Source: Microcebus murinus
Taxonomy: Eukaryota; Chordata; Mammalia; Primates; Cheirogaleidae
Direction: 5' to 3'
Assembly (NCBI RefSeq): GCF_040939455.1
Contig: NC_134106.1
Coordinates: 89,783,001 to 89,847,000 of the forward strand
DNA length: 64,000 nucleotides
The stretch's first letter is position 1; every line of letters begins with the position of its first letter. Under the pieces are notes generated by a model. The model was not told the origin of the DNA and did no database searches. It saw nothing but the letters and a program-made list of their open reading frames with translations. Made by a program: the position numbers and the translations under genes. Below, piece after piece: positions 11,301-20,705 of this stretch.

Positions 11301-11724
11301 TTTGTTTTCCTCATTGTAATATGCTGAATGTTTGCCTCTGTCTAAAATGTTTTCTTGATTGATGATTTTATTGCAGAAATTTCCCCCAAAGGATTAGGGA
11401 GCTTCTTAGAAGATTCAATTCACTTGATTTATACATATGGAATCCAAATATGGAAAGATTTATAAATCCAGAGGATTTAGCAATGAGGCTGGATCTACCA
11501 CAGATCATTTTTCTTTGTAGATTCTCTAGTGCCTCAGACATGGACGGCTCCTGCAGAGGTTGCTGCTCTCATTCTTCTTCCCTGAAACAAAGGCTTCCTT
11601 GACGCATCGCTGAGAATGGTCAGTCAGCCTCTACTTGAACACCTCTAGTGATGAGCACTTACTCCTTCAATCTTTTGTTATGTTAGCCAACTCATCCTGG
11701 TTTCCCCAGAACTTTCTGGTTTTA

Positions 11725-11736
11725 AAATTAAAAGTA
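11725..11736. repeat. Target-site duplication of L1 3' end, left copy
   Basis: AAATTAAAAGTA, repeated exactly at 11864-11875 after the A-rich tail of the L1 fragment. Confidence 0.8.
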
Positions 11737-11863
11737 AGGTGCACCGTCTGGGGGAGGGTCATGCTGGAGACTCAGACTTGTTGGGGGAGGGGGGAAAGGG
11801 CATTTATTGAAACCTTAAAATCTGTACCCCCATCATATGCCGAAATAAAAAAAAAATTAAATT
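11737..11863 (+). mobile_element. Very short L1 3' end insertion
   Basis: Starting at 'aggtgcaccgtctgggggag' and ending in 'ccgaaataaaaaaaaaatta', this is the last ~120 bp of an L1 3' UTR related to the full-length copy (compare 25730-25851). It carries the same 'gaaagggcatttattgaaac' variant as the copy at 9322-9461, where the full-length element has 'gaaatgggcattt'. The short 3' insertions therefore share a slightly different, probably older subfamily. A 12-bp target duplication flanks it. The 76-codon frame at 11635-11865 reads through this insertion and is not a gene. Confidence 0.88.
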
Positions 11864-11875
11864 AAATTAAAAGTA
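11864..11875. repeat. Target-site duplication of L1 3' end, right copy
   Basis: AAATTAAAAGTA follows the ATTAAATTAA-type tail. Confidence 0.8.
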
Positions 11876-12084
11876 CGGCATCCTGGGAATATCCTAAGTC
11901 CCGAGCAAACACACAGCAGTAGTTAGTCATCTTACCTTTGTTGAGTAATGGAAATTATTAAAACCTTGTTTTAATTGAAATGAAGCATGCCTTGCTGTAA
12001 CTTACATCAAGTTTACTTGTTTTGCCCTTGTCAATGTCAATTATTCAACCAACATTTATTTCTTGCAGATGTCTGGGTTGTCTC

Positions 12085-12131
12085 TTGTTTTCTTTTTTTT
12101 TTTCTTTTCTTTTTTCTTTGTTTTTTTTAAG
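12085..12131. repeat. T-rich homopolymer/pyrimidine tract
   Basis: Nearly uninterrupted T with scattered C and G ('ctttttttttttcttttctt' and 'ctttgttttttttaa'). Simple repeat with no SINE body recognised on either side. Confidence 0.8.
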
Positions 12132-12571
12132 GCAACTCGACAAGACACACCTCTGGTTTTTTCATGCTACCAAAAACTTGAGGTAAAGCTTCATTTTCAG
12201 CTTTGCCTTACTGTAAACCAAAGGACTGATCTAAATTTATAGTCTTCTGCTTCCACAGACAAGGTCAGATGACATACTAGCAATAATCAAGATCACCTAA
12301 ATAAATTATTTTACCTATAAGCCTATATGGTACAAATCTTTTGAAATTGTTTTCCTGGTTCTTCAGCTTGAGTTTCATGAAAGAATTAACAACAATAAAA
12401 ATAAAAGTACTTCTATTCTAATCTAGCATGGGTAAAGACAATGTATTAATTAATAGTGATTGATTTTTAAACAGAAATTAGTTATTTTCTAACTGTATGC
12501 TCTTGGGAAAAATAATATTATGTCTTCTAAGATTTCACTACTGAACTTAAATTGCCTCTGAGATTTTAACG
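12132..12571. other. Unique sequence, no gene seen
   Basis: AT-rich; nothing supported. Confidence 0.35.
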
Positions 12572-12643
12572 TTTTTTCCTTTCTTTTCTTTCTCTCTTTC
12601 TTTCTTTCCTTCTCTCTCTCTCTCTCTCTTTCTTTTTTTTTTT
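12572..12643. repeat. (TTTC)n/(TC)n polypyrimidine microsatellite
   Basis: TTTC and TTCC units lead into a (TC) run of about ten units and then TTTCTTTTTTTTTT. A strict pyrimidine strand of about 70 bp with mirror-like symmetry, the sequence type that can adopt triplex (H-DNA) structure. Confidence 0.85.
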
Positions 12644-13205
12644 ATATGACTGCGCCATTTATTCTTTGGGGAAAGGAATAGTTTCTACATTATTGGGTAC
12701 TGAGGGACTACCAAAACCAGGAAATTCATGTTTTATGAGTTTTCCCCAAATCAAAGCAACAGGGTTATGGTCAACATCATCTTTTCACTCCCACTGGGTA
12801 CTTTCTGAGAGGTGCTTTCAGGGGCAAAAGAAACTTTTTGCAGTGAAAGTCACATCTACTTCATTGTTTTGTTTCCTGCTGAAAATCTATATTCAATTGT
12901 TCTAAATCTGACTGTGATTCAAATTTCCTATACAAATTTAGAGAAAATGACGTAAGCTCTTTATTTCAGTTTTCTGAGGTTTAGCATGGCTTGTATAGTT
13001 TAGCTCTAGTGTGTATCCCTGATAATAAATAATGATAAATGTCTGATAGTTGTAACTAATATTTTTGTCCTCTTAGGCTATATCAAATAAATGCTAATGT
13101 ATTTATGTGTATACACCCAACAAGGTAAGTTGGGTTTTATTACACACATTTTAAATTTAAAAAGGATTGGATCCCAGAGAAATTTAAACATTTTCTATGA
13201 TCATC
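12644..13205. other. Unique sequence, no gene seen
   Basis: A 79-codon frame at 12666-12905 and a 61-codon frame at 13091-13276 are present without recognisable features. Confidence 0.35.
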
Positions 13206-13213
13206 AGCTAGTG

Positions 13214-13442
13214 CAGTGGTTCTCTCACCAGGAAAATCACCCTCTTTCTACCCTCAAGCCAGGAGATATTTGGTAATGTCTGGAGTCATTTTTAATTGTT
13301 ATAACTGGGTACTATTCACTTCTAACATGTCGAGGCCAGGGATGCCAGTAATCCTACAGTGTGTAGGACAGACCCCTCACTCCTATAACAAAGAAAATTA
13401 TGTGGCTCAAAATGTCGATAGTGCTGAGGTTGAGAAACCCCA
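13214..13442 (+). mobile_element. MER5A-type hAT (Charlie) DNA transposon relic
   Basis: It opens with 'cagtggttctctcaccagga', contains 'atttggtaatgtctggagtc', 'ggccagggatgccagtaatc', 'caaaatgtcgatagtgctga', and closes with 'ggttgagaaacccc'. These are the landmarks of the non-autonomous MER5A family. The terminal inverted repeats CAGTGGTTCTC and GAGAAACCCC-type are recognisable. The outside 8-mers AGCTAGTG (13206-13213) and AGCTAATA (13443-13450) agree at 6 of 8 positions, as expected for a decayed 8-bp hAT target duplication. It is non-coding. Confidence 0.85.
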
Positions 13443-13450
13443 AGCTAATA

Positions 13451-13649
13451 GATGTCAGATTGAGGATTCAAAACCAAAGAATAAAATTCCAGAGTCTGTA
13501 TTCAATATTTGCCCTCAAAATAAATGTTTAATGTTATATATTTTTAAAAAAATACTAATGATAATAATAGTCTATCATTTTGCAAAATGTTGTTCTACGT
13601 ACTTGACCATTTATAACTCATAGTTTGTAGAGTTAAGATATATAACTGA
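13451..13649. other. Unique AT-rich sequence
   Basis: No gene or named repeat. Confidence 0.35.
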
Positions 13650-15165
13650 GTAATTCTGGAATAACAACAACAAAAAAGCCCGAATAACCAAAGCAATCTT
13701 AAGCAAAAAGAATAAGTCACATTATCTGATTTCAAATTATACTACAAGGCTATAATAACCAAAACAGCATGTTACTTCTATAAAAGCAGAGACAGAAACC
13801 ATTGGAAGAGAATAGAGAACCCAGAAATAAAACCACCTACCAACAACCAAGTGGTCTTCAACAATGCAGACAATAGCATACACTGGGGAAAGGAAGCCCT
13901 AATCAATAAATGGTGCTGAAAAGTTTAGATAGCCACATGCAGAAGAATGAAACAGGACCCCTGTCTCTCATCATACACAAAAGTTAATTTGAAATGGATA
14001 AAAGACTTAAATGTAAAGTAGGAAACCATAAAAATTCTAGAAAAAAATATAGAAAAAAACTCTTCTAGACATTAGCCTAAGCAAAGAATTTATGAATAAG
14101 ACCCAAAGACAAGTACAACAATAACAAAAATTAATAAATGGGATTTAATTAAATCAAAAAGCTTGTGCACATCAAAAGAAATAATCAGAAAAGTGAAAAG
14201 ACAACCTACAGAAATGGGAGAAAATATTCTCAAACTATATATCCAACAAAAGACTAATATCTGGAATCTACAAAGAGCTCAAACAAATCATCAAGAAAGA
14301 AAAACAAACAACTCCATCAAAAAGTGTGCAGAAGACATGAACATAATTTTTCTAAAGAAGATTGACAAATGGCCAAGAAACATAGGAAAAATGGTCAATA
14401 TCACTAATCAGCATGGAAATGCAAATTAAAATCACAAAGAGATACCACCTTAGCCCTGTCAGAATGGCCATTATTAAAAAGACAGAAAACAATAGATGCT
14501 TGTGCAGGTCCAGAGAGAAAGGAATGCTTACACAGTGTTGGTGGGACTGAAAATTCATAGAATCTCTATGGAAAACAGTATTGATATTCCTCAAAGAAAT
14601 AGATGTAGACTTACCATTCAATCCAGCAATCCCACTACTGGATATCTATCCAAAGGAAAAGATTTCATTTTATCAAAAAGACACCTGCACTTGGATGCTT
14701 ATCGCAGCACAATTCACAATTGCAAAGATGTGGAATCAACCTAAGTACCCATCAATTCATGAGTGGATTAAAAAAATATGACAAATACACACACATACAC
14801 ACACACACATATACCATGGAGTACTACTCAGCCATAAAAAAGAATGAAGTAATGTCTTTTATAGCAACTTGGACAAACTGGAGGCCATCATCCTAAGTGA
14901 AATACCTCAGGAATGGAAACAAACATCACATGCACTCTCTAATAATTGGGAGCTAAATGATGGGCACACCTGGGCACAAAGAGAGGTAAAGGACATTAGA
15001 AACCAACATGGAGGAGGATGATAGAGGGTGAGGCATAAAAACTTACCTGTTGGGTACAATGACATTATTCTGGTGATGTGTACATGAAAAGCCTTGACTT
15101 AAGTAATAATAGAATGTACTCAGTTAAAAAAAATTGTACCCCATTAATATTTTGAAATTAAGGAA
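13650..15165 (+). mobile_element. Old 5'-truncated L1 (ORF2 3' part and 3' UTR)
   Basis: Begins inside the ORF2 reverse-transcriptase thumb ('gaataaccaaagcaatctta', 'gatttcaaattatactacaa') and proceeds through the region equivalent to the ORF2 C-terminus ('ttcaatccagcaatcccact', 'gatatctatccaaaggaaaa'). The 3' UTR holds 'aattgggagctaaatgatgg' and ends 'ccattaatattttgaaatta'. Many stops and frameshifts break ORF2; only fragments remain open, such as 14581-14781, the segment after the Cys-rich domain. The 3' UTR differs from the young L1 family here and resembles older primate L1s. There is no long A tail or visible target duplication. Confidence 0.88.
14785..14818. repeat. Short (CA)n microsatellite within the old L1
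   Basis: Imperfect ACACACATACACACACACAC run inside the L1 ORF2/3' UTR boundary, at the point where active L1s read 'aaaatgtggtatatgtacac'. Confidence 0.75.
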
Positions 15166-15429
15166 ACCCCACCAATACCACAAACCATTCAGATATATCT
15201 TTATCTATGTGTTTGCAGAGTGCACAATTTCAAACACACCGGGGGATTATACCTAAAGCTTTTTAATAATATAATTTCTAATGGTAAATTCAAAGTTGAA
15301 TTATTTTAACAATTAGCACAGAATCCCATTCATGTAATTGTATATTTTTAGCCATGAAATATAACTCTGTGTCCTTGCTGAAGAGTTAAAGATAACAATT
15401 TATTTCATATTGAATTTGATTCAAACAAA
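15166..15429. other. Unique AT-rich sequence
   Basis: Nothing supported. Confidence 0.35.
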
Positions 15430-15560
15430 ATAAAGTGTACTATTCATTTATTCAAAATACACTAGATAAACATCTACTATGTGCAAAGTACTATGTTAGG
15501 CATGAAAGAAAAATATAACTGAACATATGAGTCCTCTCCGCCAAAAGGTTATAATGTAGT
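15430..15560 (-). repeat. L2 LINE 3' fragment
   Basis: 'attcatttattcaaaataca' then 'aaacatctactatgtgcaaa' then 'gtactatgttaggcatgaaa' is the reverse complement of the L2 3' end order. Diverged. Confidence 0.55.
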
Positions 15561-16734
15561 GCATGAAGCAGACAGATGGTATGATAAGAAGAGGGAGGCA
15601 ATGGAAGGGGAGGGAAGGGAGCTCAGACGTAAATATGAACTCTGACTTTTCACTGTTAAATTATCTTAGGACATGTTCTCATCCACAAAATAGGTATAAT
15701 ATCTATGTTGTGGGTAGAACAGAAATTAATAAAAGTACAACCATGTGTGTTACTTGCTCTCAGGTGTAACATGACCAAAAGTGATTCCCCTGGCTTCTGC
15801 ACCAGTCCTAAAGGAAATGAGGACTGGGCAAGCTCCTCCCATCCTTCCCACCAGTGATACACTAATCGAGAAGAACCAAGGAAATCCAACCCGAAGACTA
15901 GGCACTGGAAGAAAAGAAAAAGTGGTTTGAAACAACTACTCAGTAGACAAAATGATAGGTGCAAGGACAGGTGCAAATCTGGGGGCCCTGGAGTGCTCCT
16001 TAGGTGACAAGCTTTGAAAACATGGCTTGGTTGATAGAACATAAACTTATTGATAGAACATGGCTTGATTCATAATGAAGTGTCTTTCCTGTTTTTCTCA
16101 TCTTCAGTCTTAGCTGTGCACTCCTCTCACCTCTGGAGATTGTTTATAAATGCAGATGCAAGATCCTAGCCCAGATCATGGGATCAGAATCTCTGGAGGC
16201 AGAGCCCCAGAAGCTGTATATTGAGAAAGCACTTCTGGTGATTCTGAAACAAGAATTTGGCTTTTTGGGGAAAGAATAAAACCCTTTTTACTTTTTGTTT
16301 AGGCTCCTCGAAATGCAAAAGTGACTCTAAGATGATTTGATGTTATACATGAGATGACAGATCCTTTCTTTGATTGTATGATTTTTACTATGTCAATCTA
16401 CCTGGACAGTGTAACAAACCTTCCTTCCCTTTGGTGCATCCCATCCTTAGGAAGGGTACTGGTGTTCCTTCTCCTTGACTTTCACATCTGTTTACACACC
16501 AGATGTCAAGCCAAATCCAGTCAAGCCAATTTTCTTAACTTTCTCAGTCCTTGTCATCTTCTCCTTCTTCCTTTATACTGCCTTGTTCCACGCCTTCATA
16601 ATCTTTTATTTTCTCATTTTGAAAGCTTATTTTATTTGAATAAAAAAGTTAAATATTAATATGTTGAAAAGGAAGAGGGAAAGATGGAAGCTAACATATA
16701 AAGCAACTGCCATCTCATGTGGGAGACTTCATAC
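15561..16734. other. Mostly unique sequence, no gene seen
   Basis: Frames of up to 128 codons (15656-16042 minus) and 101 codons (16354-16659 plus) are present. They overlap other frames, show no known domain and contain no initiation or splice context that I trust. The 16420-16560 part is pyrimidine-rich and may be a very old LINE2 relic. Confidence 0.35.
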
Positions 16735-16890
16735 ATTACCTGACTTTGATTCTCACAACAGCCTCATCAGTTCAGCTGTCATCTTAAGTCATTCTACAGA
16801 TGACAAGGTGAGGTAGTCAATTATTTTTCCCAATGCCACACTACCATCAATGTCAGAGCAGATTTTTAGACCCAGCTCTTTCTACAGCCA
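16735..16890 (-). repeat. MIR SINE relic
   Basis: 'gattctcacaacagcctcat', 'cattctacagatgacaaggt', 'aatgccacactaccatcaat' and 'agacccagctctttctacag' follow reverse MIR order. Confidence 0.6.
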
Positions 16891-17679
16891 AAAGTATTTC
16901 AACTAGTTTCACAATCATTGTCAGCACCTTCTTCCTAATGGCTGATCTACATTTTAACATCTTTCCATGAATCTATTTTCATTGTTTTCTTTGCCTGAAA
17001 GAACACAGGGATGAACTGTTCCCTGTCATTCATCTATTACACTTTCATACACTTGAAGCCTGAGAGCCTCTTCTAATTTTCTAATTAATCAATCACTCTT
17101 TCAAATGCTGAATTTAGTTTCCATTGATAGAGCAGCCACAGATTGCTGGCACCATCCTTGGTACTGAGGGGGCTCAGGAGGGAGGGAGATGACAAGTTCA
17201 CTGCCGTTGGGGCACTTGAGTCCAATAGAAGCATGACAGATGACAACCAGGCAAAGCAGTTAAGTGCATTCTCTGAAGTCAAGTCATGAGATAAATGGGA
17301 GTGCTATGCACAAAATGAGGCAATAGTCCAACAGCCCTCTTACTCAGTTGGGCAACCTCCTTAGAGAAATAAACAGCATCCTTTTAACCATCTAGACAGG
17401 CTCACAGTTGAGCCGATTTATCTGTATCATCTACAAACAATATTTAACTTAATCTAAGGCAGAACAGAAGCACAAACCTTGAGGTCTGGATCTGTAACCA
17501 TTCCTCCAGCACTGAAATGTTTATGGGAATGTTCAAGGCCAAGAAAGAAAAAGTGTATGAGTCCTCGGCAGAAATTGCCATCCTTGCCAGGTGACAGGTT
17601 CTCACTTATTCATGCACCATGTGCTTCAGTGGACCTGCATTAACCAGCCATCCTTCAGTGGGTGTCAAATCCAGAGTTT
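16891..17679. other. Unique sequence, no gene seen
   Basis: No supported gene or repeat. Confidence 0.35.
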
Positions 17680-17800
17680 GTGTTTCTAGGGTCAGCTGTG
17701 CTTTTTGCTAGTGGTGTGATGTTTGGAAAGCTACTTGCATTGACTCAGTCTCAGTTTGATCAAAAGTACAAAAAAGAAGTTGAGCTAGATTTCTGTACAG
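17680..17800 (+). repeat. MIR SINE relic (weak)
   Basis: 'gctagtggtgtgatgtttgg' then 'gactcagtctcagtttgatc' resembles the MIR 'ctgtgtgaccttgg ... cctcagtttcc' order. Confidence 0.4.
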
Positions 17801-18884
17801 GAGTCTTCCTTCTTAATGCCTCTAAAGTTTCATATGAATGAGGGTTTTTAAGACAGAAGATGGGATCAGTGCTTCTTACTTGGGAAATGCAGAAGTGATT
17901 TGGATAGAAGGAGCATCTTCACTCTCCCTCAATTCCTATATCACCTGTGTGAGCGATGGCCATTTCCCACCAGTGCCAAGGAGAAGAATATTGGTACTTC
18001 TACTCTTGTTTCTCCTACTCTTGCATGTCTACCATACCTTCCCATTAATCTATCTACTAGCATCTCTCTCATGTTTGGCACATTGATAGTCCCAGGCAGT
18101 GTGGTGTTGTACAAGAGGAGGTATCAGGTGGCACTAACCCAAAACAGAAGACATGGAATCCACTTCTGCAACATCAAGGGGAAATATAAAGATGGCAGCA
18201 AGCAAGGAAGCAACTTGATTATTCCCCCCAACAAATTTGAGCCTTCCTTGGCATGGAGGACATCTGTTGTTTTTGCCTGCCCACCATTCACACCCACTTC
18301 TTCCAGAAACAGCAGGCCAATTTTTCTTCGGTGAACAAGTTCTCTACTACACGTGGTACAAATAGCTTTTGGGTGGACATGGCAGCCAAGCCTCAACCAA
18401 CCACATGATTTCAGTCCTGAAGACAGTCCTGAAGACTGGCTCAGTGAGGGGAGCATGACCCATCTGAGGCTATTAAGGATTAGATCAAGGTTGGAGAGAG
18501 ACTTCTCCTGGGCCTGCCCACAGCAGCAATGATGTAAGCCTGGAGCTGCTATAAGCCATCAAATGGAATATGAAAATAAGCCAACACAAAGGAAAGTAGA
18601 TCTCGGAGATGAAGAGAATTAATCCTGATGATACGGACTTAGTCCTTTGATTCAGCTGTGCCTGAAACTGCCTCTTCATTTCTGTTAAAGCCAGCTTCTA
18701 TTGAGTTTCTGTTACTTGAAACCATAAGATCCATGACTCATTTTAAATGCAAGCATTTCATCTTGCATTTGCTTATTTAAAAATTTTAGGAGGTGTTTTG
18801 ATGGATTTGACAGTCTCTGAGATAGCTTCAAGTTCTATCATTCAGTGGTATTTTTTAAATTAATCTGTCCAAGAAAAGCCACAT
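17801..18884. other. Unique sequence with unrecognised open frames
   Basis: A 144-codon + strand frame (17900-18334) overlaps an 82-codon + frame and a 110-codon minus frame. I cannot match it to a family. Its C-terminal half is moderately basic, and the DNA around it is slightly less AT-rich than its neighbours. A decayed processed pseudogene is possible but not demonstrable: there is no A tail or target duplication. Confidence 0.3.
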
Positions 18885-19100
18885 AGTTGAAAGAGCAGTA
18901 ACTGTGTAATCAGGCTAACCTGGGTTTGAATGACAGCTTATTCACTACTTCATTCTAAAAACCTAGTTACTTGGCCTCTGTGAGCCTGTGTGTTTCTCTA
19001 AAATGGGTGTAATAATATGTACTTTGAAGGATTTCTTTCCAGGTTTAAATTAAAACACTGAGCACTGAGTTAATTGCCTGACACTTAATAATAATATACA
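18885..19100 (+). repeat. MIR SINE relic
   Basis: 'ttgaaagagcagtaactgtg', 'ctaacctgggtttgaatgac', 'acttggcctctgtgagcctg', 'aaaatgggtgtaataatatg' and 'aaaacactgagcactgagtt' follow forward MIR order over most of its length. Confidence 0.75.
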
Positions 19101-19347
19101 GTTAATGTATGACAGTTGTCATTATTTTATTACTTTATTAGTCTGTGGAACCAGACGCCAAATCTAGAAGTATCTGATATGAGTGTAACTATGGTATTTT
19201 TTTTTTACAACTGCAAAAGTCAATATAGTTCACAAAATATTTTTATACCCATTAGCTCATTTTCCCCTCTCCCATTGCTCAAAAGTGGTGAAATTTGGTA
19301 CGTTATTCCCAACCTTAAAGAAGAAGAAACTAATGTCTTGCAGCCAC

Positions 19348-19364
19348 AAAGAAGCAGAGTCAGG
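19348..19364. repeat. Target-site duplication of the full-length L1, left copy
   Basis: AAAGAAGCAGAGTCAGG, 17 bp, repeated exactly at 25852-25868. The base before it is C, so the first-strand nick was at a relaxed CTTT/GTGG-type site rather than the favoured TTTT/AA. Confidence 0.95.
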
Positions 19365-19650
19365 GGACGAATAACACCGCCAGACAGAGGGTCTCTGCAG
19401 AAAAGACCGATTCTAGCAGAAACTAGAGGAAAGAAGCAAGAAGACGAGCATACAGCGGACAAGGGCCGGAAGGAGGGGTACCTGAGACCCCGGGAGACTC
19501 CACGGGAGGAGGCTGCGGAGGAGAACTGGAGGCTGAGACCACCGGAGCAGCCCGGAGACCAGCGGCAAGGGTAGGTGGATTTGCCGTTCCCCCTCCCCTG
19601 CATTCGGGACTGCTGGTGGGCTCCCCAGTGGGTGGAGAGACCTGCGGACA

Positions 19651-20388
19651 TCAGCCCAGAGACTGCCGCCGCCTGCCAACGGTGAGCCTGTAGCAGACGT
19701 GGCACCAGGTTCCCAACTTCCTCCGGGCACCTCCGTGTGCACGGAGAGCCGCGCGGCAGGCGCCATATTGCCTCCTCCCCTCCGCCGACCCTACCCGCGG
19801 CTGCCCAGAGAGACAATACAGCCACCAGCCGGAGGCACCTCCAGGGAACGGGACCTTCCCGTTTGGGACCCCGCCCGCCCTCCCAGGTGCTGCTGGCACC
19901 GTGTTCCCAGGAAAACGGTGCCGACTCAGAGGCTGAGAGACATAGACCCAGCTTGGGCTCCCTGTGGGTGAATTAGGACCGGAAACCCTCTCCCTGGTGG
20001 GAATACAGTTTGAACTCTGGGACCCAGAGGTCGGACCTGCAGACCAGATCCCCTGCACCAGGGCTAGCATTGCCCGGGGCACAGAAGGATTATACGTGAA
20101 CAGCCTACTGAGGTCTGTGTGCCTCCAGGGGCGGATCGGCATCCTAGAGGGCAACCCTCCTCCCAGGAGGAGGCCGTGCGCCCAACCCAGGTGGCGTTCC
20201 TGTGCAGGGAACCTCCCCGCCGGCATCACAGTCCGGGGAGGCCTGGTGGCTTGTGGTCTGGCCTGCTGGCAGAGGCCCAGGAGTAGCTGCGGAGTTGGGG
20301 AGGGTGGAAAGAAGCGAGGCCTGCTGCAGACTGTGGGTCTCAGACAGCCCCACCCCCACACCCAGACTTTCTGGCTGAGCGGGACCAT
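19651..20388 (-). CDS. Antisense ORF in the L1 5' UTR (ORF0-like position)
   Basis: A 245-codon open frame runs antisense through the GC-rich L1 5' UTR. It starts at an ATG with G at -3 and G at +4, a strong Kozak context. Its product would be rich in Pro, Gly, Arg and Ser, has no domain that I recognise, and includes no obvious signal peptide. Human and ape L1s have a short antisense ORF0 (about 70 aa) in the same compartment driven by an antisense promoter, so position alone makes this notable. High GC content reduces stop frequency and can generate such frames by chance; overlapping antisense frames of 117 and 201 codons in other phases show this. I list it as possible, not established. 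Confidence 0.25.
   Translation of the reverse strand: MVPLSQKVWVWGWGCLRPTVCSRPRFFPPSPTPQLLLGLCQQARPQATRPPRTVMPAGRFPAQERHLGWAHGLLLGGGLPSRMPIRPWRHTDLSRLFTYNPSVPRAMLALVQGIWSAGPTSGSQSSNCIPTRERVSGPNSPTGSPSWVYVSQPLSRHRFPGNTVPAAPGRAGGVPNGKVPFPGGASGWWLYCLSGQPRVGSAEGRRQYGACRAALRAHGGARRKLGTWCHVCYRLTVGRRRQSLG
19760..19770 (-). promoter_or_regulatory. Possible YY1 site in the L1 5' UTR
   Basis: Read on the minus strand the bases are AATATGGCGC, which fits the YY1 core (ANATGGC). Human L1 carries a YY1 site close to its first base that helps position the start. Here the only such motif I noticed is about 400 bp inside. One short motif is weak evidence. Confidence 0.35.
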
Positions 20389-20705
20389 TCCAGCCCCGCC
20401 CTGACAGCAGAGAACAGAACTTTGACCCCTGCTAACGGCCTGAGGGCAGGCTTACCCAACCCAGCTCCGCCCAGAACGAGAGCTGATAACAGGACTCAAA
20501 ATCAACACCATAGCCTGTTCCTCCAAGCAAACGCCACCTACTGACAGGGACGGCATCTTGCACAGCCTTTCCACGGCACCCACTGACTCAATATACAGGG
20601 AGTGGTCCAATTTCACCCACAGGCACCACCTAACGCCTCAGAAACTAAACAAGGTGTGTGAATACCCAAACAATAACCTAAGGAAAGAAACAACAACCGA
20701 TCGAC

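Larger units (their letters stand above)
19365..20705 (+). promoter_or_regulatory. L1 5' UTR with internal promoter, CpG-rich
   Basis: 1341 bp of GC-rich sequence, in sharp contrast to the AT-rich flanks. CpG is dense between about 19440 and 20410, for example 'agagccgcgcggcaggcgcc' around 19745. In L1s this region holds the internal RNA polymerase II promoter that starts transcription at the first base of the element, and an antisense promoter in primates. I see no simple tandem monomer structure of the mouse type. The element begins 'ggacgaataacaccgccaga', unlike the 'ggaggagccaagatggccg' start of human L1, so the promoter type is different. CpG density makes it an expected methylation target. 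Confidence 0.85.

Noticed and set aside
13650..15165. This L1 as another copy of the young family
   Set aside because: Its 3' UTR and terminal sequence differ and ORF2 is full of stops; it is an older lineage.
19220..19825. 201-codon minus-strand frame across the L1 5' junction
   Set aside because: It spans the boundary between flanking DNA and the L1, so it cannot be a conserved L1 product; it is a shadow in GC-rich sequence.
19964..20404. 146-codon sense frame in the L1 5' UTR
   Set aside because: It opens at a GTG, not an ATG, in GC-rich DNA where long frames arise by chance, and nothing in it resembles a known L1 protein.
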